From the NCBI GenBank assembly GCA_964393895.1, contig CAYMWP010000009.1:1-58263 (forward strand): a stretch of 58,263 nucleotides of DNA, read 5' to 3'. A model generated the notes under the pieces. The model saw nothing but the letters and a program-made list of their open reading frames with translations. It did not search any database and was not told the DNA's origin. The stretch is from B4-G1 sp964393895. GTDB taxonomy: Bacteria; Chloroflexota; Anaerolineae; B4-G1. The position numbers were made by a program, and so were the translations under genes. Below, piece by piece: positions 23,854-32,690 of this stretch. Position 1 is the first letter of the stretch. The number at the start of each line of letters is the position of its first letter.

Positions 23854-25643
23854 TAATCTACCGTCAGTGTCTTGCTCAGATTGCGCGGGAAATCGGGATC
23901 GTAGCCCCGGGCCAGGCTGAGCCGGTAGGAGAGCAGTTGCAGGGGCAGGGTCGCCAGCAGCGGGTTGAGGAGCGGGCCGGCCGAGGGCAGCAGTATCAGA
24001 TCGTCGGCGTTGGCCCGCAGTTGCTTGTCTTGTTCCCCGACGACGATGGCCCGTCCGCCCCGGCAAGTGGTCTCGTTGATACCGCTCACCAAGAGCGGCA
24101 CGTCCTCCGGCCCGGCGACGAAAATGACCGGGTAGCCCTGGTGTACGGCCGAGAGCGGCCCGTGCTTGAACTCGGTCGAGAGCATGCCCTCGCAGTGGGC
24201 GTAGGTCACTTCTTTGAGCTTGAGCGCCCCCTCCAGCGCGATGGAGTAGGTGAGGCCGTAACCCAGGCAGTAGAGGTCGTCACTATTGGCCAGGGCCGGC
24301 TCCAGCGCCGCCACCTGCGGCTCGACCAGCGCCAGAGTCTCCTCTAGCAGGTCGGGCAGGCGGGCCAGTTTGTCGGTGGAATGATCTCCCATGCGCAGCG
24401 CCAGGAACAGAAAAGCCGCCGCCTGGTTGGTAAAGGTTTTGGTGGCCGGGACGCTGATCTCGTAACCGCAGGCCAGGGGCAGGTAACGTTCGCTCACGTT
24501 CATCAGGGTGGAGCCGAGGACGTTGACCAGCCCCAGGATACCTATCCCTCGCTCCCGCGCCACATTGAGAGCGTTGAGCACGTCCTTGGTCTCTCCGCTC
24601 TGGCTGACGAAAACCCCCACGTCCTCCGGCCCCAGCGCCGGGCCGTACTGGGGAATGAACTGGGGGGCCAGCACCGGGATGGCGGGTCGCCCGGCCAAAC
24701 GGGCCAGATAGACAGCGCCCAGCATACAGGCGTGGTAGCTGGTGCCGCAGCCGACCAGGTAGAGGTGGCGAGCCTGGGCCATGCGCTCTACCAACGGCGC
24801 GACGTGAGATGAGGCTCCCAAGAGGTGGAGCAGTTCCCCCACCACGCCTGGCTGTTCGTGGATTTCCTTGAGCATAAAGTGGGGATAGCCCCCTTTCTCG
24901 GCCGTCTTCATGCTCTCAGTGATCTCTTCCATCTCCCGTTCGATGGGGCTCCCGTCGTCCACCCCGCGCAATTCCAGCCGGTCGGCATGGAGGATGACGA
25001 TTTCGCCATCTCGCAGGCGCAGGATGCGGCGGGTGAGCGGCAGGATGGAGGGCAGATCGGATGAGACGCAAGTGAACCCCTCGGCCAGGCCGGCCACCAG
25101 GCCGGAGCCCTTCTTAAAGGCGTATAGCTGTTCCTCCCCTACCCGCCCGATGACGAAGGCATAGTCGCCCTCCAGGTCGTGGTAGACGCGGCGGATCGCT
25201 TCCACCATGCCGTGCCCATGGTCCACGTATCGCTCTACGGCGTGGACGCAGGACTCGCCGTCGTTGGTGGAGCGGACGGTCATGCCCTCGGCGACAAACT
25301 GCTGGCGCAGCTCGACGTTGTTGACCACGTTGCCGTTGTGCGCACCCACCAGGTCGCCGTCGGAATCCAGGTGGGGTTGGGCGTTGACCTGGGAGGGAGC
25401 GCCAAAGGTGGCCCAGCGCAGTTGGGTGATACCCCGCCGCCCGACCATCTCGGCGAACCGCAGCCGCGCCGCCGTCTCGTCTATCTTTCCCGCGTCCTTG
25501 CGCAAATCAATCGTGCCGTCTTCCCGTAGCGTGGCGCAACCCACCGAGTCGTACCCCCGGTAGGCGAGCCGTCGCCCGGCCGCGGTGAGGATTTCGCCCA
25601 GGGGTTGTTCTTTTGCTACGACGATACCGAAAATGCCGCACAT
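23853..25643 (-). CDS. GlmS-like glutamine amidotransferase / sugar isomerase paralogue
   Basis: A 596-residue paralogue of glucosamine-6-phosphate synthase. Cys2 nucleophile (MCGIFGI), RGYDS, an N-terminal glutaminase domain and two SIS domains (VGCGTSYHACMLGAVYLA, VSQSGETKDVLNAL) are present, with EGALKLKE and FKHGPL in the isomerase half. It departs from GlmS at glutaminase positions: RWATFG in place of RWATHG, NAQPH in place of NAHPH and NGNVVNN in place of NGIIENY. Isomerase key residues are kept. It may use another sugar or regulate the canonical enzyme. AAGGAG precedes ATG and it begins 20 bp after the stop of glmS, so the two are one operon. Confidence 0.88.
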   Translation of the reverse strand: MCGIFGIVVAKEQPLGEILTAAGRRLAYRGYDSVGCATLREDGTIDLRKDAGKIDETAARLRFAEMVGRRGITQLRWATFGAPSQVNAQPHLDSDGDLVGAHNGNVVNNVELRQQFVAEGMTVRSTNDGESCVHAVERYVDHGHGMVEAIRRVYHDLEGDYAFVIGRVGEEQLYAFKKGSGLVAGLAEGFTCVSSDLPSILPLTRRILRLRDGEIVILHADRLELRGVDDGSPIEREMEEITESMKTAEKGGYPHFMLKEIHEQPGVVGELLHLLGASSHVAPLVERMAQARHLYLVGCGTSYHACMLGAVYLARLAGRPAIPVLAPQFIPQYGPALGPEDVGVFVSQSGETKDVLNALNVARERGIGILGLVNVLGSTLMNVSERYLPLACGYEISVPATKTFTNQAAAFLFLALRMGDHSTDKLARLPDLLEETLALVEPQVAALEPALANSDDLYCLGYGLTYSIALEGALKLKEVTYAHCEGMLSTEFKHGPLSAVHQGYPVIFVAGPEDVPLLVSGINETTCRGGRAIVVGEQDKQLRANADDLILLPSAGPLLNPLLATLPLQLLSYRLSLARGYDPDFPRNLSKTLTVD

Positions 25644-25662
25644 GGGTTCTCCTTGTTCGTGT

Positions 25663-27507
25663 TTATTCGACCGTGACGCTCTTGGCCAGATTCCGCGGCT
25701 GGTCTACGTCGCAGCCACGTCGCACCGCCAGGTAGTAGGCCAGCAGTTGCAGTGGGATGACGTTGATCACGGGCGAGAGCAGCCGGGGAGTGGGAGGGGC
25801 GGTGATGACGTAATCGGCTTTGCTCCCGATATCCCCGTCTCCCTCCGTCGCCAGCGCGACGACGATGCCGCCCCGCGCTTTGACCTGCTCAATTTGGCTG
25901 ACCATCTTGTCGTAGACGTGGTCGCGCACGGCGATGGCGACGACCGGCATGGCCTCGTCAATCAGCGCGATGGGACCGTGCTTCATCTCGCCGGCCGGGT
26001 AGCCCTCGGCGTGAATGTAAGAGATCTCTTTCAGCTTGAGCGCTCCCTCCAGAGCGATGGGATAGTTGATGCTCCGGCCCAGGTAGAGGAAATGCTCGCG
26101 GTCGTGGAATTGGCTGGCCAATTGTTCGTACTCGTCGCCGTGCTCCAGCACTTGACCCACCAGGTCGGGCAGCCGCGCCAGATCGTCCACCCGCTGTCGC
26201 AGTTCGTTTCCCTTCAGCATACCTCGTAGCTCTCCCAGGTAGCAGCCCAGCAGGTAGAGGTCCACCAGGCTGGCGGTGAACGCCTTGGTCGAGGCGACGC
26301 CGATCTCGGGGCCGGTGTGCATCAGGATGTAGCCATCGGAGATGCGCATGGCCTGGCTGCCGATGACGTTGACGATAGCCCACAGCCGCGCCTTCTTGTT
26401 CCGAGCTTCCTCCATCGCCGCCAGTGTGTCCACCGTCTCGCCGCTCTGAGTGATCGCCAGCACGGCGGTGTTGGGGCCGATGATGGGATCGCGGTAGCGG
26501 AACTCGGAGCCATAGTCAATCTCGACCGGCACTCGGGCCAGCGCTTCGAGGATGAACTTGCCCACCCGCCCGGCGTAGGCCGAGGTGCCGCAGGCGACGA
26601 TGACGATCTTTTCCAGAGACCGCGCTTGCGCTGGCGTCAATTCCAGATCCTCTAACCGCACGTGCCCGGCCTCCAGCTTGGCCCGCCCGCGGATGGTATC
26701 TGTGACGGAGCGGGCCTGCTCGTAGATTTCCTTCTGCATAAAGTGACGGTATTGCCCTTTGGCCGCCGACACGGGATCCCAGGGGATGGAGTACACTTCC
26801 GTCACTACCGGCTCGCCTGCCAGCGTGGTGACACGCGCTCCATCCCTCGTCACCACTGCCATTTGCCGGTCCTCGATAAAGATCATGTCGCGGGTGTGGG
26901 CCTGGATGGCGGGGATGTCAGAGGCGATGAACATCTCTCCCTTCCCCACTCCCACGGTGATGCCACCGGCGTTGCCCAGCCGGGCTGTCACCAGCCGGTC
27001 CGGTTCCCGGCTACTGAGGAAGACGAAAGCGTTGGCCCCCTTGACGTGGGCCAGCGCCTGGCGCACCGCCGTCTCCAGATCCGCCCCGCCCGCCATGTAC
27101 GCTTCGACCAAGTGCACCACCACCTCGGAATCGGTCTCTGAGCCGAAGCGGCGCCCCTCCGCCTCCAACTCTTGCCGCAGCGGTAAAAAGTTCTCAATGA
27201 TGCCGTTGTGGACGGCCGTGACCTCGCCGGTGGCGCCGACGTGGGGATGGGCGTTGCGGCGGGAAGGCTCGCCGTGAGTGGCCCAGCGAGTATGCCCGAT
27301 GCCGATCCGCCCGTTCAGCGGGTCGGCGGCTACCATCTCCATCAGGCCGCTCAGTTTACCGACCTCGCGCCGCACACCGATGGCGCCATCGGCTTGCACG
27401 ACCGCCAAACCGGCCGAGTCGTAGCCCCGGTATTCCAGCCGTTTCAGTCCTTCGAGAATGATGGGGGGGGCGTTACGCGGCCCCACGTAGCCGACTATAC
27501 CACACAT
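25663..27507 (-). CDS. glmS: glutamine--fructose-6-phosphate aminotransferase (isomerizing)
   Basis: A 614-residue canonical GlmS that makes glucosamine-6-phosphate from fructose-6-phosphate and glutamine, the first step to UDP-GlcNAc. Start is the Met before Cys (MCGIVGYVG) with GAGGAGG upstream; a longer frame to 27807 has no support. GHTRWATHGEPSRRNAHPH, AVHNGIIENF and SETDSEV are intact in the glutaminase half; CGTSAYAG, ITQSGETVDTLAAM, KEISYIHAEG, MKHGP and the C-terminal AKSVTVE in the isomerase half. Directly followed by a paralogue. Confidence 0.96.
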   Translation of the reverse strand: MCGIVGYVGPRNAPPIILEGLKRLEYRGYDSAGLAVVQADGAIGVRREVGKLSGLMEMVAADPLNGRIGIGHTRWATHGEPSRRNAHPHVGATGEVTAVHNGIIENFLPLRQELEAEGRRFGSETDSEVVVHLVEAYMAGGADLETAVRQALAHVKGANAFVFLSSREPDRLVTARLGNAGGITVGVGKGEMFIASDIPAIQAHTRDMIFIEDRQMAVVTRDGARVTTLAGEPVVTEVYSIPWDPVSAAKGQYRHFMQKEIYEQARSVTDTIRGRAKLEAGHVRLEDLELTPAQARSLEKIVIVACGTSAYAGRVGKFILEALARVPVEIDYGSEFRYRDPIIGPNTAVLAITQSGETVDTLAAMEEARNKKARLWAIVNVIGSQAMRISDGYILMHTGPEIGVASTKAFTASLVDLYLLGCYLGELRGMLKGNELRQRVDDLARLPDLVGQVLEHGDEYEQLASQFHDREHFLYLGRSINYPIALEGALKLKEISYIHAEGYPAGEMKHGPIALIDEAMPVVAIAVRDHVYDKMVSQIEQVKARGGIVVALATEGDGDIGSKADYVITAPPTPRLLSPVINVIPLQLLAYYLAVRRGCDVDQPRNLAKSVTVE

Positions 27508-27757
27508 AGGTTTCCTCCTCTTTGAAGTGCGCCAGTTTACGAGCGACTGGAGATACGCGGTTGGCGTTGCGTCAGCGCAGGGGATTATAACACCACCTCT
27601 GTTGTAGGAAAAGGTGAAGTGGGAGCGTATCACGTTTGGGACAAGGGGCTGAAAGCCGTCTCGCCAATGGTTGAAACCACCGGCTGATACCACAAGCTCC
27701 GCTTTTCTGAGGACGCAGGTTAGCCCTGATGCACGCTGCCGACGGCCGATCTGTCGC

Positions 27758-27786
27758 TGGACAAACTGGCTGCTTGGTGGCATAAT
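27758..27786 (+). promoter_or_regulatory. promoter of the HTH-Sm gene pair
   Basis: TGGACA (27758-27763), 17-bp spacer, CATAAT (27781-27786), 52 bp before the start codon at 27839. On the other strand a TATAAT at 27584-27589 is a candidate -10 for glmS. The rest of the 330-bp divergent gap holds nothing else clear. Confidence 0.55.
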
Positions 27787-27838
27787 CAAGGTCAGGACAC
27801 CTCGCACCTAACCAGTGATATGGAGAAAGGAGAAAAAG

Positions 27839-28549
27839 ATGCCCGAGGATCTGCGAAAAATTCGCGAGCGCAAAGATATGAGCATCAACAAAGTGGCCTC
27901 TCGATCTGGAATCCCCATCACCACGCTTATCCAGTACGAAAAAGGAGCACAGGAAATCTCCTTCCGAGACCTGGCGCGACTGGCCAAGGCGCTCCTGGTT
28001 GACGAGTGGGACATCAACCCACGCTCGACCCCCCCGCCACCCCCGCCACCCCGCGAGGAGCGGCCTGCCAGGCCACCCCTACCGAAAAGGGAGCAGCCCA
28101 AGGAACCAAAGCCCCCACGCCAGTCGCCGCCGGCGCGGGAGACCCAGATCGCGCACCTGCTGACCTTGGCAGCTCGCTTCGACATAGACCGGGCCGCGTT
28201 GGAGGAAGAGATCGGCAAGCCGTTGGACGAGCTGACGCAAAAAGAGGCCCGGCACTGGAACGGTCACTATATGCGCCGCGTCGTCGAGGAGAAACCGCCC
28301 AAACGATCCATTGATCGCAAGCGTGCTTACCTGCCCGAAGGGGTTGACGGCTTTGAACTGGCCTACTTGCAGGAGCAGCAGGAAGCTGGCGCGGCGCTCA
28401 ATTTCACGCTTTTCGACGGCCAGACGTTCGAGGGAGTGGTAGTCGGTTTCGGCCCCTACCAGATCGTCGTCCGCGAGCCGGGTGGGGACGAGGTCACACT
28501 CAACAAACTCGCCATCGCTTACTATCGCAAGGCCGGAGGTGCGGGATGA
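27839..28549 (+). CDS. XRE-type helix-turn-helix protein with C-terminal Sm/Hfq-like domain
   Basis: A 236-residue protein; ATG 27839 is preceded by AAGGAG. Residues 1-60 are an XRE-type DNA-binding domain (SINKVASRSGIPITTLIQYE). Residues 64-100 are a proline-rich linker. Residues 101-150 form a small helical region (IAHLLTLAARFDIDRAALEE). Residues 186-232 read like an Sm fold: LNFTLFDGQTFEGVVVGFG with an Sm1-type Gly pattern, a hydrophobic PYQIVV strand and LNKLAIAYYRK matching the Sm2 pattern of Hfq (KHAIST). This would join DNA recognition to an RNA-binding-type ring domain. The stop overlaps the next gene (ATGA). The Sm call is mine from pattern only and needs a structure model. Confidence 0.7.
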   Translation: MPEDLRKIRERKDMSINKVASRSGIPITTLIQYEKGAQEISFRDLARLAKALLVDEWDINPRSTPPPPPPPREERPARPPLPKREQPKEPKPPRQSPPARETQIAHLLTLAARFDIDRAALEEEIGKPLDELTQKEARHWNGHYMRRVVEEKPPKRSIDRKRAYLPEGVDGFELAYLQEQQEAGAALNFTLFDGQTFEGVVVGFGPYQIVVREPGGDEVTLNKLAIAYYRKAGGAG

Positions 28550-28974
28550 GCCTGGGAGACGAACTGCGCTACCTGCGGGCCTTTCACGGCGGCGGCAACC
28601 TGATGGAAATTGAGGACGAGATCGGCTTAAAGCCAGGCACACTGCGCTACATGGAGCAACGCTACCGCCGCGTGGGCGAGGACGATGAGGCGCTGGCCAA
28701 GATCGCCGCCTACTACGACGCTTCTCTGGAAAGGCTACAGTGGCATCGGGAGCGGTATCGCAAGGCCCTCAGCGCCTATCTACAGCAAGCGCTGAAATCC
28801 GAGACGACGGTCCGGGTCGAACTGCGCACCGGCGAGACGCTGACCGGCCTGGTGCGCTGGTGGGACCTGGGCGCCTTCGGGTTGGAACCGGATGAGGGAG
28901 AAGGCTCTCTCATCGTCGTGCAGAGACACGCTGTGTTGGATTGGCAAGGCGCAGCTACAGGAACAGAGACGTAA
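28546..28974 (+). CDS. second HTH protein with C-terminal Sm/Hfq-like domain
   Basis: A 142-residue protein that starts within the stop of the previous gene. Residues about 1-60 look like a divergent XRE-like helix-turn-helix (LMEIEDEIGLKPGTLRYMEQ). A helical connector (62-83) follows. Residues 87-133 (TVRVELRTGETLTGLVRWW, then SLIVVQRHAVLDWQ) repeat the Sm1/Sm2 pattern seen in its neighbour. The two proteins therefore share architecture and translational coupling and may form a hetero-complex. Not assigned to a named family by me. Confidence 0.65.
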   Translation: MSLGDELRYLRAFHGGGNLMEIEDEIGLKPGTLRYMEQRYRRVGEDDEALAKIAAYYDASLERLQWHRERYRKALSAYLQQALKSETTVRVELRTGETLTGLVRWWDLGAFGLEPDEGEGSLIVVQRHAVLDWQGAATGTET

Positions 28975-29039
28975 TGGCGTTCGCAGACGGAGACCCCCGC
29001 TCGAGTGGCTGCCTTCGCCGTTCCCTTATATCCTAGACC

Positions 29040-29690
29040 ATGAGCGACAAAGCTTCCAACAATTCCACCGTTACAGTTACCCTCACCCGCGGCCTGCGCC
29101 TTTTCGACATCACCATGATCGGCGTCGGGGCCATGATCGGCGCGGGCATTTTCGTGCTGACTGGTGTTGCGGCGGGGCACGCCGGGCCGGCCTTGTTGCT
29201 GGCCTTTTTCCTCAATGGCCTGATCGCGTTGCTCACCGCTGCCAGTTACGCCGAATTGGGGGCGGCCTTTCCGGGAGCGGGGGGCGGCTATACGTTGGCG
29301 CGGGAGGGACTTGGTCCCTTCTGGGGTTTTCTCGCTGGCTGGATGTCCTGGTTTGCCCAGGCCATGGCGTGCAGTCTCTACTCGTTGGGTTTTGGCTCCT
29401 TCGCCGCCCACATTTTGGAGACAGCGCGTGTCTCACTCTTTGGCCTTTCTCAGGATGTATTGGTTATCGCCCTGGCCGTCTTGGCCGCCGCCCTTTTCAC
29501 TTTTATCAACTACCGAGGCTCCGCCGAGACGGGCACAGTCGGTAACGCTCTTACACTGACCAAAGTCGCTATTCTCGCCGTTCTGGTCGTCTTTGGCCTG
29601 ATTGCACTGACGAGCGAGCCGATTGGATGGGCGAATTCACCCCCTTTCTCCCACGCGGGGTCGGCGGCGTGCTGGCGGCCATGGGGCTGA
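29040..29690 (+). CDS. amino acid permease (APC family), N-terminal fragment
   Basis: The first 200 or so residues of an APC-superfamily transporter: GLRLFDITMIGVGAMIGAGIF and GAGGGYTLAREGLGPFWGF are typical. The family sequence stops abruptly after VFGLIALTSEPIGWAN, and the frame ends in unrelated residues at 29690. The rest of the transporter continues in the -1 frame from about 29648. Joining the frames there gives a continuous permease, so this is one gene with a frameshift, a sequencing indel, or recoding. Confidence 0.85.
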   Translation: MSDKASNNSTVTVTLTRGLRLFDITMIGVGAMIGAGIFVLTGVAAGHAGPALLLAFFLNGLIALLTAASYAELGAAFPGAGGGYTLAREGLGPFWGFLAGWMSWFAQAMACSLYSLGFGSFAAHILETARVSLFGLSQDVLVIALAVLAAALFTFINYRGSAETGTVGNALTLTKVAILAVLVVFGLIALTSEPIGWANSPPFSHAGSAACWRPWG

Positions 29691-31330
29691 CCGCTATCGC
29701 CTTTGAAGGGTACGAGATAATCGCCCAATCTGGAGAGGAGGTAGTGACTCCTGAACGAAACGTCCCACGCGCCATCTTTTTGTCCATCGCTATCGCGGTC
29801 TCCATCTACCTCGCCGTTGCCTTTGTGCTGCTGGGTGCAATGCAGACGCCGGATGGTTCCCCCACTTGGCAGTTTCTCGGCGCGCACGCCGAACGGGCGG
29901 TGGTGGAGGCGGCGGACAACTTGATGCCCTACGGCGCGACCGTGCTCCTTGTCGGTGGCTTGATGTCCACCCTATCGGCTCTCAACGCGACGCTGTACTC
30001 TTCATCACGGATCTGTTTTTCGATGGGGCGCCAGCGCGACCTGCCGGATGCCTTTGGGCAGGTACACCCCAAGCGGCACACCCCCCACTGGGCTATTCTC
30101 TTTTCCGGCGTGCTGGTCACTTTGATGGTGGCCCTGCTGCCCATCGAGGACGTGGCCAGCGCAGCCGACGTCATGTTCATGCTGCTCTTTGTGATGGTCA
30201 ATGCCTCCCTCATCACCCTGCGGCGGCGCAGGGCCGAGGTGGAACGCCCTTTCAAAGTACCGCTGTGGCCCCTGTTTCCCCTCCTGGGGATCGTGTCTCA
30301 GTTGGCGCTCGCGGTTTACCTCTTCAAAATCAGCCCCATCGCTTGGTACGCGACGCTGACCTGGATCGGATTGGGCCTCCTGTTCTACGTGGCCTACGTC
30401 CGCCGCACCGAAGCGATGCCAGAGCCGGTGCGCATCATCCACGAGGAAGTCGTCGCCGTGACCGAATACTCTGTTCTGATACCCGTCGCCGACCACTCAC
30501 AAGCGCGACTGCTGAGCATACTCGGCTCGGCGGTGGCTCAAGATCGCGGGGGCGAGTTGTTCGCCTTGCACGTGGTACGCGTACCACGCCAACTGGGAAT
30601 CAACGACGGGCGCTTCTTCCTGCGCCAGGGGAAACCCATCCTGGAGAGCGTGATCGAACAAGCTCGCCAGCAAGACGTGCCGGTGCACACCATGATTCGC
30701 CTGGGACGCACCAGCGCCGACGCGATCTTGAAGACGGCTCGTGAGCGAAATACAGACCTGATGATACTGAGTTGGCCAGGTTACACCGAGACGCCGGATG
30801 CTGCCTTTGGCAGCGTGATTGACCTGGTAGCCAAGAACCCGCCCTGTGATCTGGCCGTAGTGCGCTTCCGCAAGCGGGAACTCCCGCGTTGCATCCTGAT
30901 TCCCACCGCCGGCGGCCCCCACGCCATCCTGGCTATCGAACTGGCTATCTCCCAGGCGCGCCAGTTCGAGGCCCAAACCAGTCAAGATGCAACTGTCACC
31001 TTGTTGCACGTTCTAAGCGAACAAGCCGACGAGGCGGCGACGGCCCGCGCTGAACGATTGTTGACTAACATTGCCGGTCATTACGATTATCCATTGAACA
31101 AGCGCATCGTACGCGCGCCGGATGTTGTGACCGGCATCGTGGAAGAGTCAGAGAACTGCAACTTGCTGCTGGTGGGTGCGACTGGCGAGCGGTTGTTCGA
31201 ACAGCGTCTCTTCGGCTCTATCCCAGAACAAGTGGCGCGCGAGACGACCAAGACGGTGATCATGACCAAGCGCTACTGGCGACTCAAATCGCTGTTGGGG
31301 CGGGCGATGAGGAACGATCAATGCCAGTAA
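29627..31330 (+). CDS. amino acid permease C-terminal part with two universal-stress domains
   Basis: Continuation of the previous frame. It begins TPFLPRGVGGVLAAMGLTAI, then IAFEGYEIIAQSGEEVVTPE, the remaining APC helices, and two USP-like domains (from VTEYSVLIPVADHSQARLLS and from PRCILIPTAGGPHAILAIE; DLMILSWPG and NLLLVGATGERLFEQ are nucleotide-loop-like). APC-USP fusions are known in this group and are thought to couple transport to stress or ATP status. The ATG at 29627 would start a truncated protein; the natural N-terminus is in the upstream frame. The stop overlaps the next gene by 10 bp. Confidence 0.85.
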   Translation: MGEFTPFLPRGVGGVLAAMGLTAIAFEGYEIIAQSGEEVVTPERNVPRAIFLSIAIAVSIYLAVAFVLLGAMQTPDGSPTWQFLGAHAERAVVEAADNLMPYGATVLLVGGLMSTLSALNATLYSSSRICFSMGRQRDLPDAFGQVHPKRHTPHWAILFSGVLVTLMVALLPIEDVASAADVMFMLLFVMVNASLITLRRRRAEVERPFKVPLWPLFPLLGIVSQLALAVYLFKISPIAWYATLTWIGLGLLFYVAYVRRTEAMPEPVRIIHEEVVAVTEYSVLIPVADHSQARLLSILGSAVAQDRGGELFALHVVRVPRQLGINDGRFFLRQGKPILESVIEQARQQDVPVHTMIRLGRTSADAILKTARERNTDLMILSWPGYTETPDAAFGSVIDLVAKNPPCDLAVVRFRKRELPRCILIPTAGGPHAILAIELAISQARQFEAQTSQDATVTLLHVLSEQADEAATARAERLLTNIAGHYDYPLNKRIVRAPDVVTGIVEESENCNLLLVGATGERLFEQRLFGSIPEQVARETTKTVIMTKRYWRLKSLLGRAMRNDQCQ

Positions 31331-31947
31331 CGATGAGAGATGGACGATGGTGGTGGCGTGGCGCGTTGGTCTTGATGACGCTGACCCTGGCAATGGGATC
31401 GGCGCTCGTCGTCGCGCTGACCTTGGGCTGGAACAACCCTCGCCCCGCTCGCCTCCCAGATTGGCAGGCCGACGCCTTTCCCATCATCCTGGAAGCCCGG
31501 TCGAACGAAACCACGGTAATGCTGCTGACCGATCCCGGTTCCGATTTCATTCTGGAAGTCGAGGCCGTTCCGCTCTCAGACTCCGATCTCGACGGCTATG
31601 GCCTGGTCTACCGCGCCCAGGACGATGACCACTACTATGCCTTTGCCGTAGGCAGCGACGGCTACTACGCCGTCCTGCGGGCGGAGGATAGCGAGGAGAC
31701 GGAGCTCGTTGATTGGCAACAGTTTCCCCACATCCATCGCGGCCGGCAGTCCAACCAGTTGCGCGTGGCCTGCGCCGGACAGAGTTGCCGCTTTTACATC
31801 AACGACGAATACGCCGCCACCGTCGAGGACGATACCTGGCTGGCGGGCGACGCGGGGCTATGGGGGCACGGCCTCGACCTGGTCGTACAATTCTTGGACG
31901 CCCGCCTGTGGTCGGAAGGCGACGGGGGCGGGTTGCGCGAGCAATGA
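31321..31947 (+). CDS. membrane-anchored beta-sandwich protein
   Basis: A 208-residue protein with an N-terminal membrane helix (GALVLMTLTLAMGSALVVAL) and an extracytoplasmic beta-rich domain. GYGLVYRAQDDDHYYAFAVG and FYINDEYAATVED resemble the DUF1080/LamG-type concanavalin-like fold that binds sugars. No catalytic residues seen. Its start overlaps the end of the permease gene, so it is probably co-transcribed. Function unknown. Confidence 0.7.
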   Translation: MPVTMRDGRWWWRGALVLMTLTLAMGSALVVALTLGWNNPRPARLPDWQADAFPIILEARSNETTVMLLTDPGSDFILEVEAVPLSDSDLDGYGLVYRAQDDDHYYAFAVGSDGYYAVLRAEDSEETELVDWQQFPHIHRGRQSNQLRVACAGQSCRFYINDEYAATVEDDTWLAGDAGLWGHGLDLVVQFLDARLWSEGDGGGLREQ

Positions 31948-31951
31948 GTGT

Positions 31952-31980
31952 TTGACGGTCTTCATGGCCCGTGTTATACT
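31952..31980 (+). promoter_or_regulatory. promoter of tsaC
   Basis: TTGACG (31952-31957), 17-bp spacer, TATACT (31975-31980). The transcript would begin about 25 nt before ATG 32013. Confidence 0.65.
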
Positions 31981-32012
31981 TGCCATCTGATCGTTCGTGC
32001 GGGCCAATAGCG

Positions 32013-32690
32013 ATGAAAACGGAAATCAGTCACACAAGCAATCATGACGCCCTACTTCGCGCCGTAGAGATATTGAAAGGTGGCGGGCTGGTCGCCTTTC
32101 CCACCGATACCGTCTACGGAGTGGCGGCGTTCCCGTGGAGCGCGGACGGCGTGGCTCGTCTATACGAGGCCAAGCAACGCCCATCAGATAGACCCATTCC
32201 CCTCCTGTTGTCCGAGATCGCGCACTTGAACCGCGTCGCCGCACTCCCGCCTCAGTCCAGTCATCAGGTCAGGCAGTTGATCGCCCGCTTCTGGCCCGGC
32301 GGGCTGACGTTGGTGCTGCCCAAAACCAACGTTGTGCCCGATGCGGTCAGTCTCGGCCCCGCCGTGGCCGTGCGTGTGCCAGACCTGCCGTTGGCCCGCG
32401 AACTAATTCGGGATGCGGGAGGGGTGTTGGCGGTCACCAGTGCCAACCTCTCGGGGCAGCCCAGCCCCATCACCGCGCGAGAGGTCGAGCAACAGTTGGG
32501 TGGGCGGATCGAGTTGATCCTGGATGGCGGCCCGTGTGAGGGTGGCGTCCCCTCCAGCCTCCTCGACTGTATGCGTTCTCCTCCGCTGTTATTGCGGCGC
32601 GGAGCCATTTCCAAGGAGGACTTGCAGGCGGTCGTTGGCCCCATCGAGGCCCCGCTGAAATCTCCGCCTGGTCAGAGACTTTACCGATGA
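32013..32690 (+). CDS. tsaC: L-threonylcarbamoyladenylate synthase (TsaC/Sua5/YrdC family)
   Basis: A 225-residue YrdC-domain enzyme that makes threonylcarbamoyl-AMP for the t6A modification of ANN-decoding tRNAs. GGGLVAFPTDTVYGVAAF, YEAKQRPSDRPIPLLL, RFWPGGLTLVLPKT and VLAVTSANLSGQPSP are family signatures. Single YrdC domain, so TsaC rather than long Sua5. ATG 32013 is chosen over an upstream start because the promoter ends within the longer reading. Stop overlaps the next gene (ATGA). Confidence 0.93.
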   Translation: MKTEISHTSNHDALLRAVEILKGGGLVAFPTDTVYGVAAFPWSADGVARLYEAKQRPSDRPIPLLLSEIAHLNRVAALPPQSSHQVRQLIARFWPGGLTLVLPKTNVVPDAVSLGPAVAVRVPDLPLARELIRDAGGVLAVTSANLSGQPSPITAREVEQQLGGRIELILDGGPCEGGVPSSLLDCMRSPPLLLRRGAISKEDLQAVVGPIEAPLKSPPGQRLYR

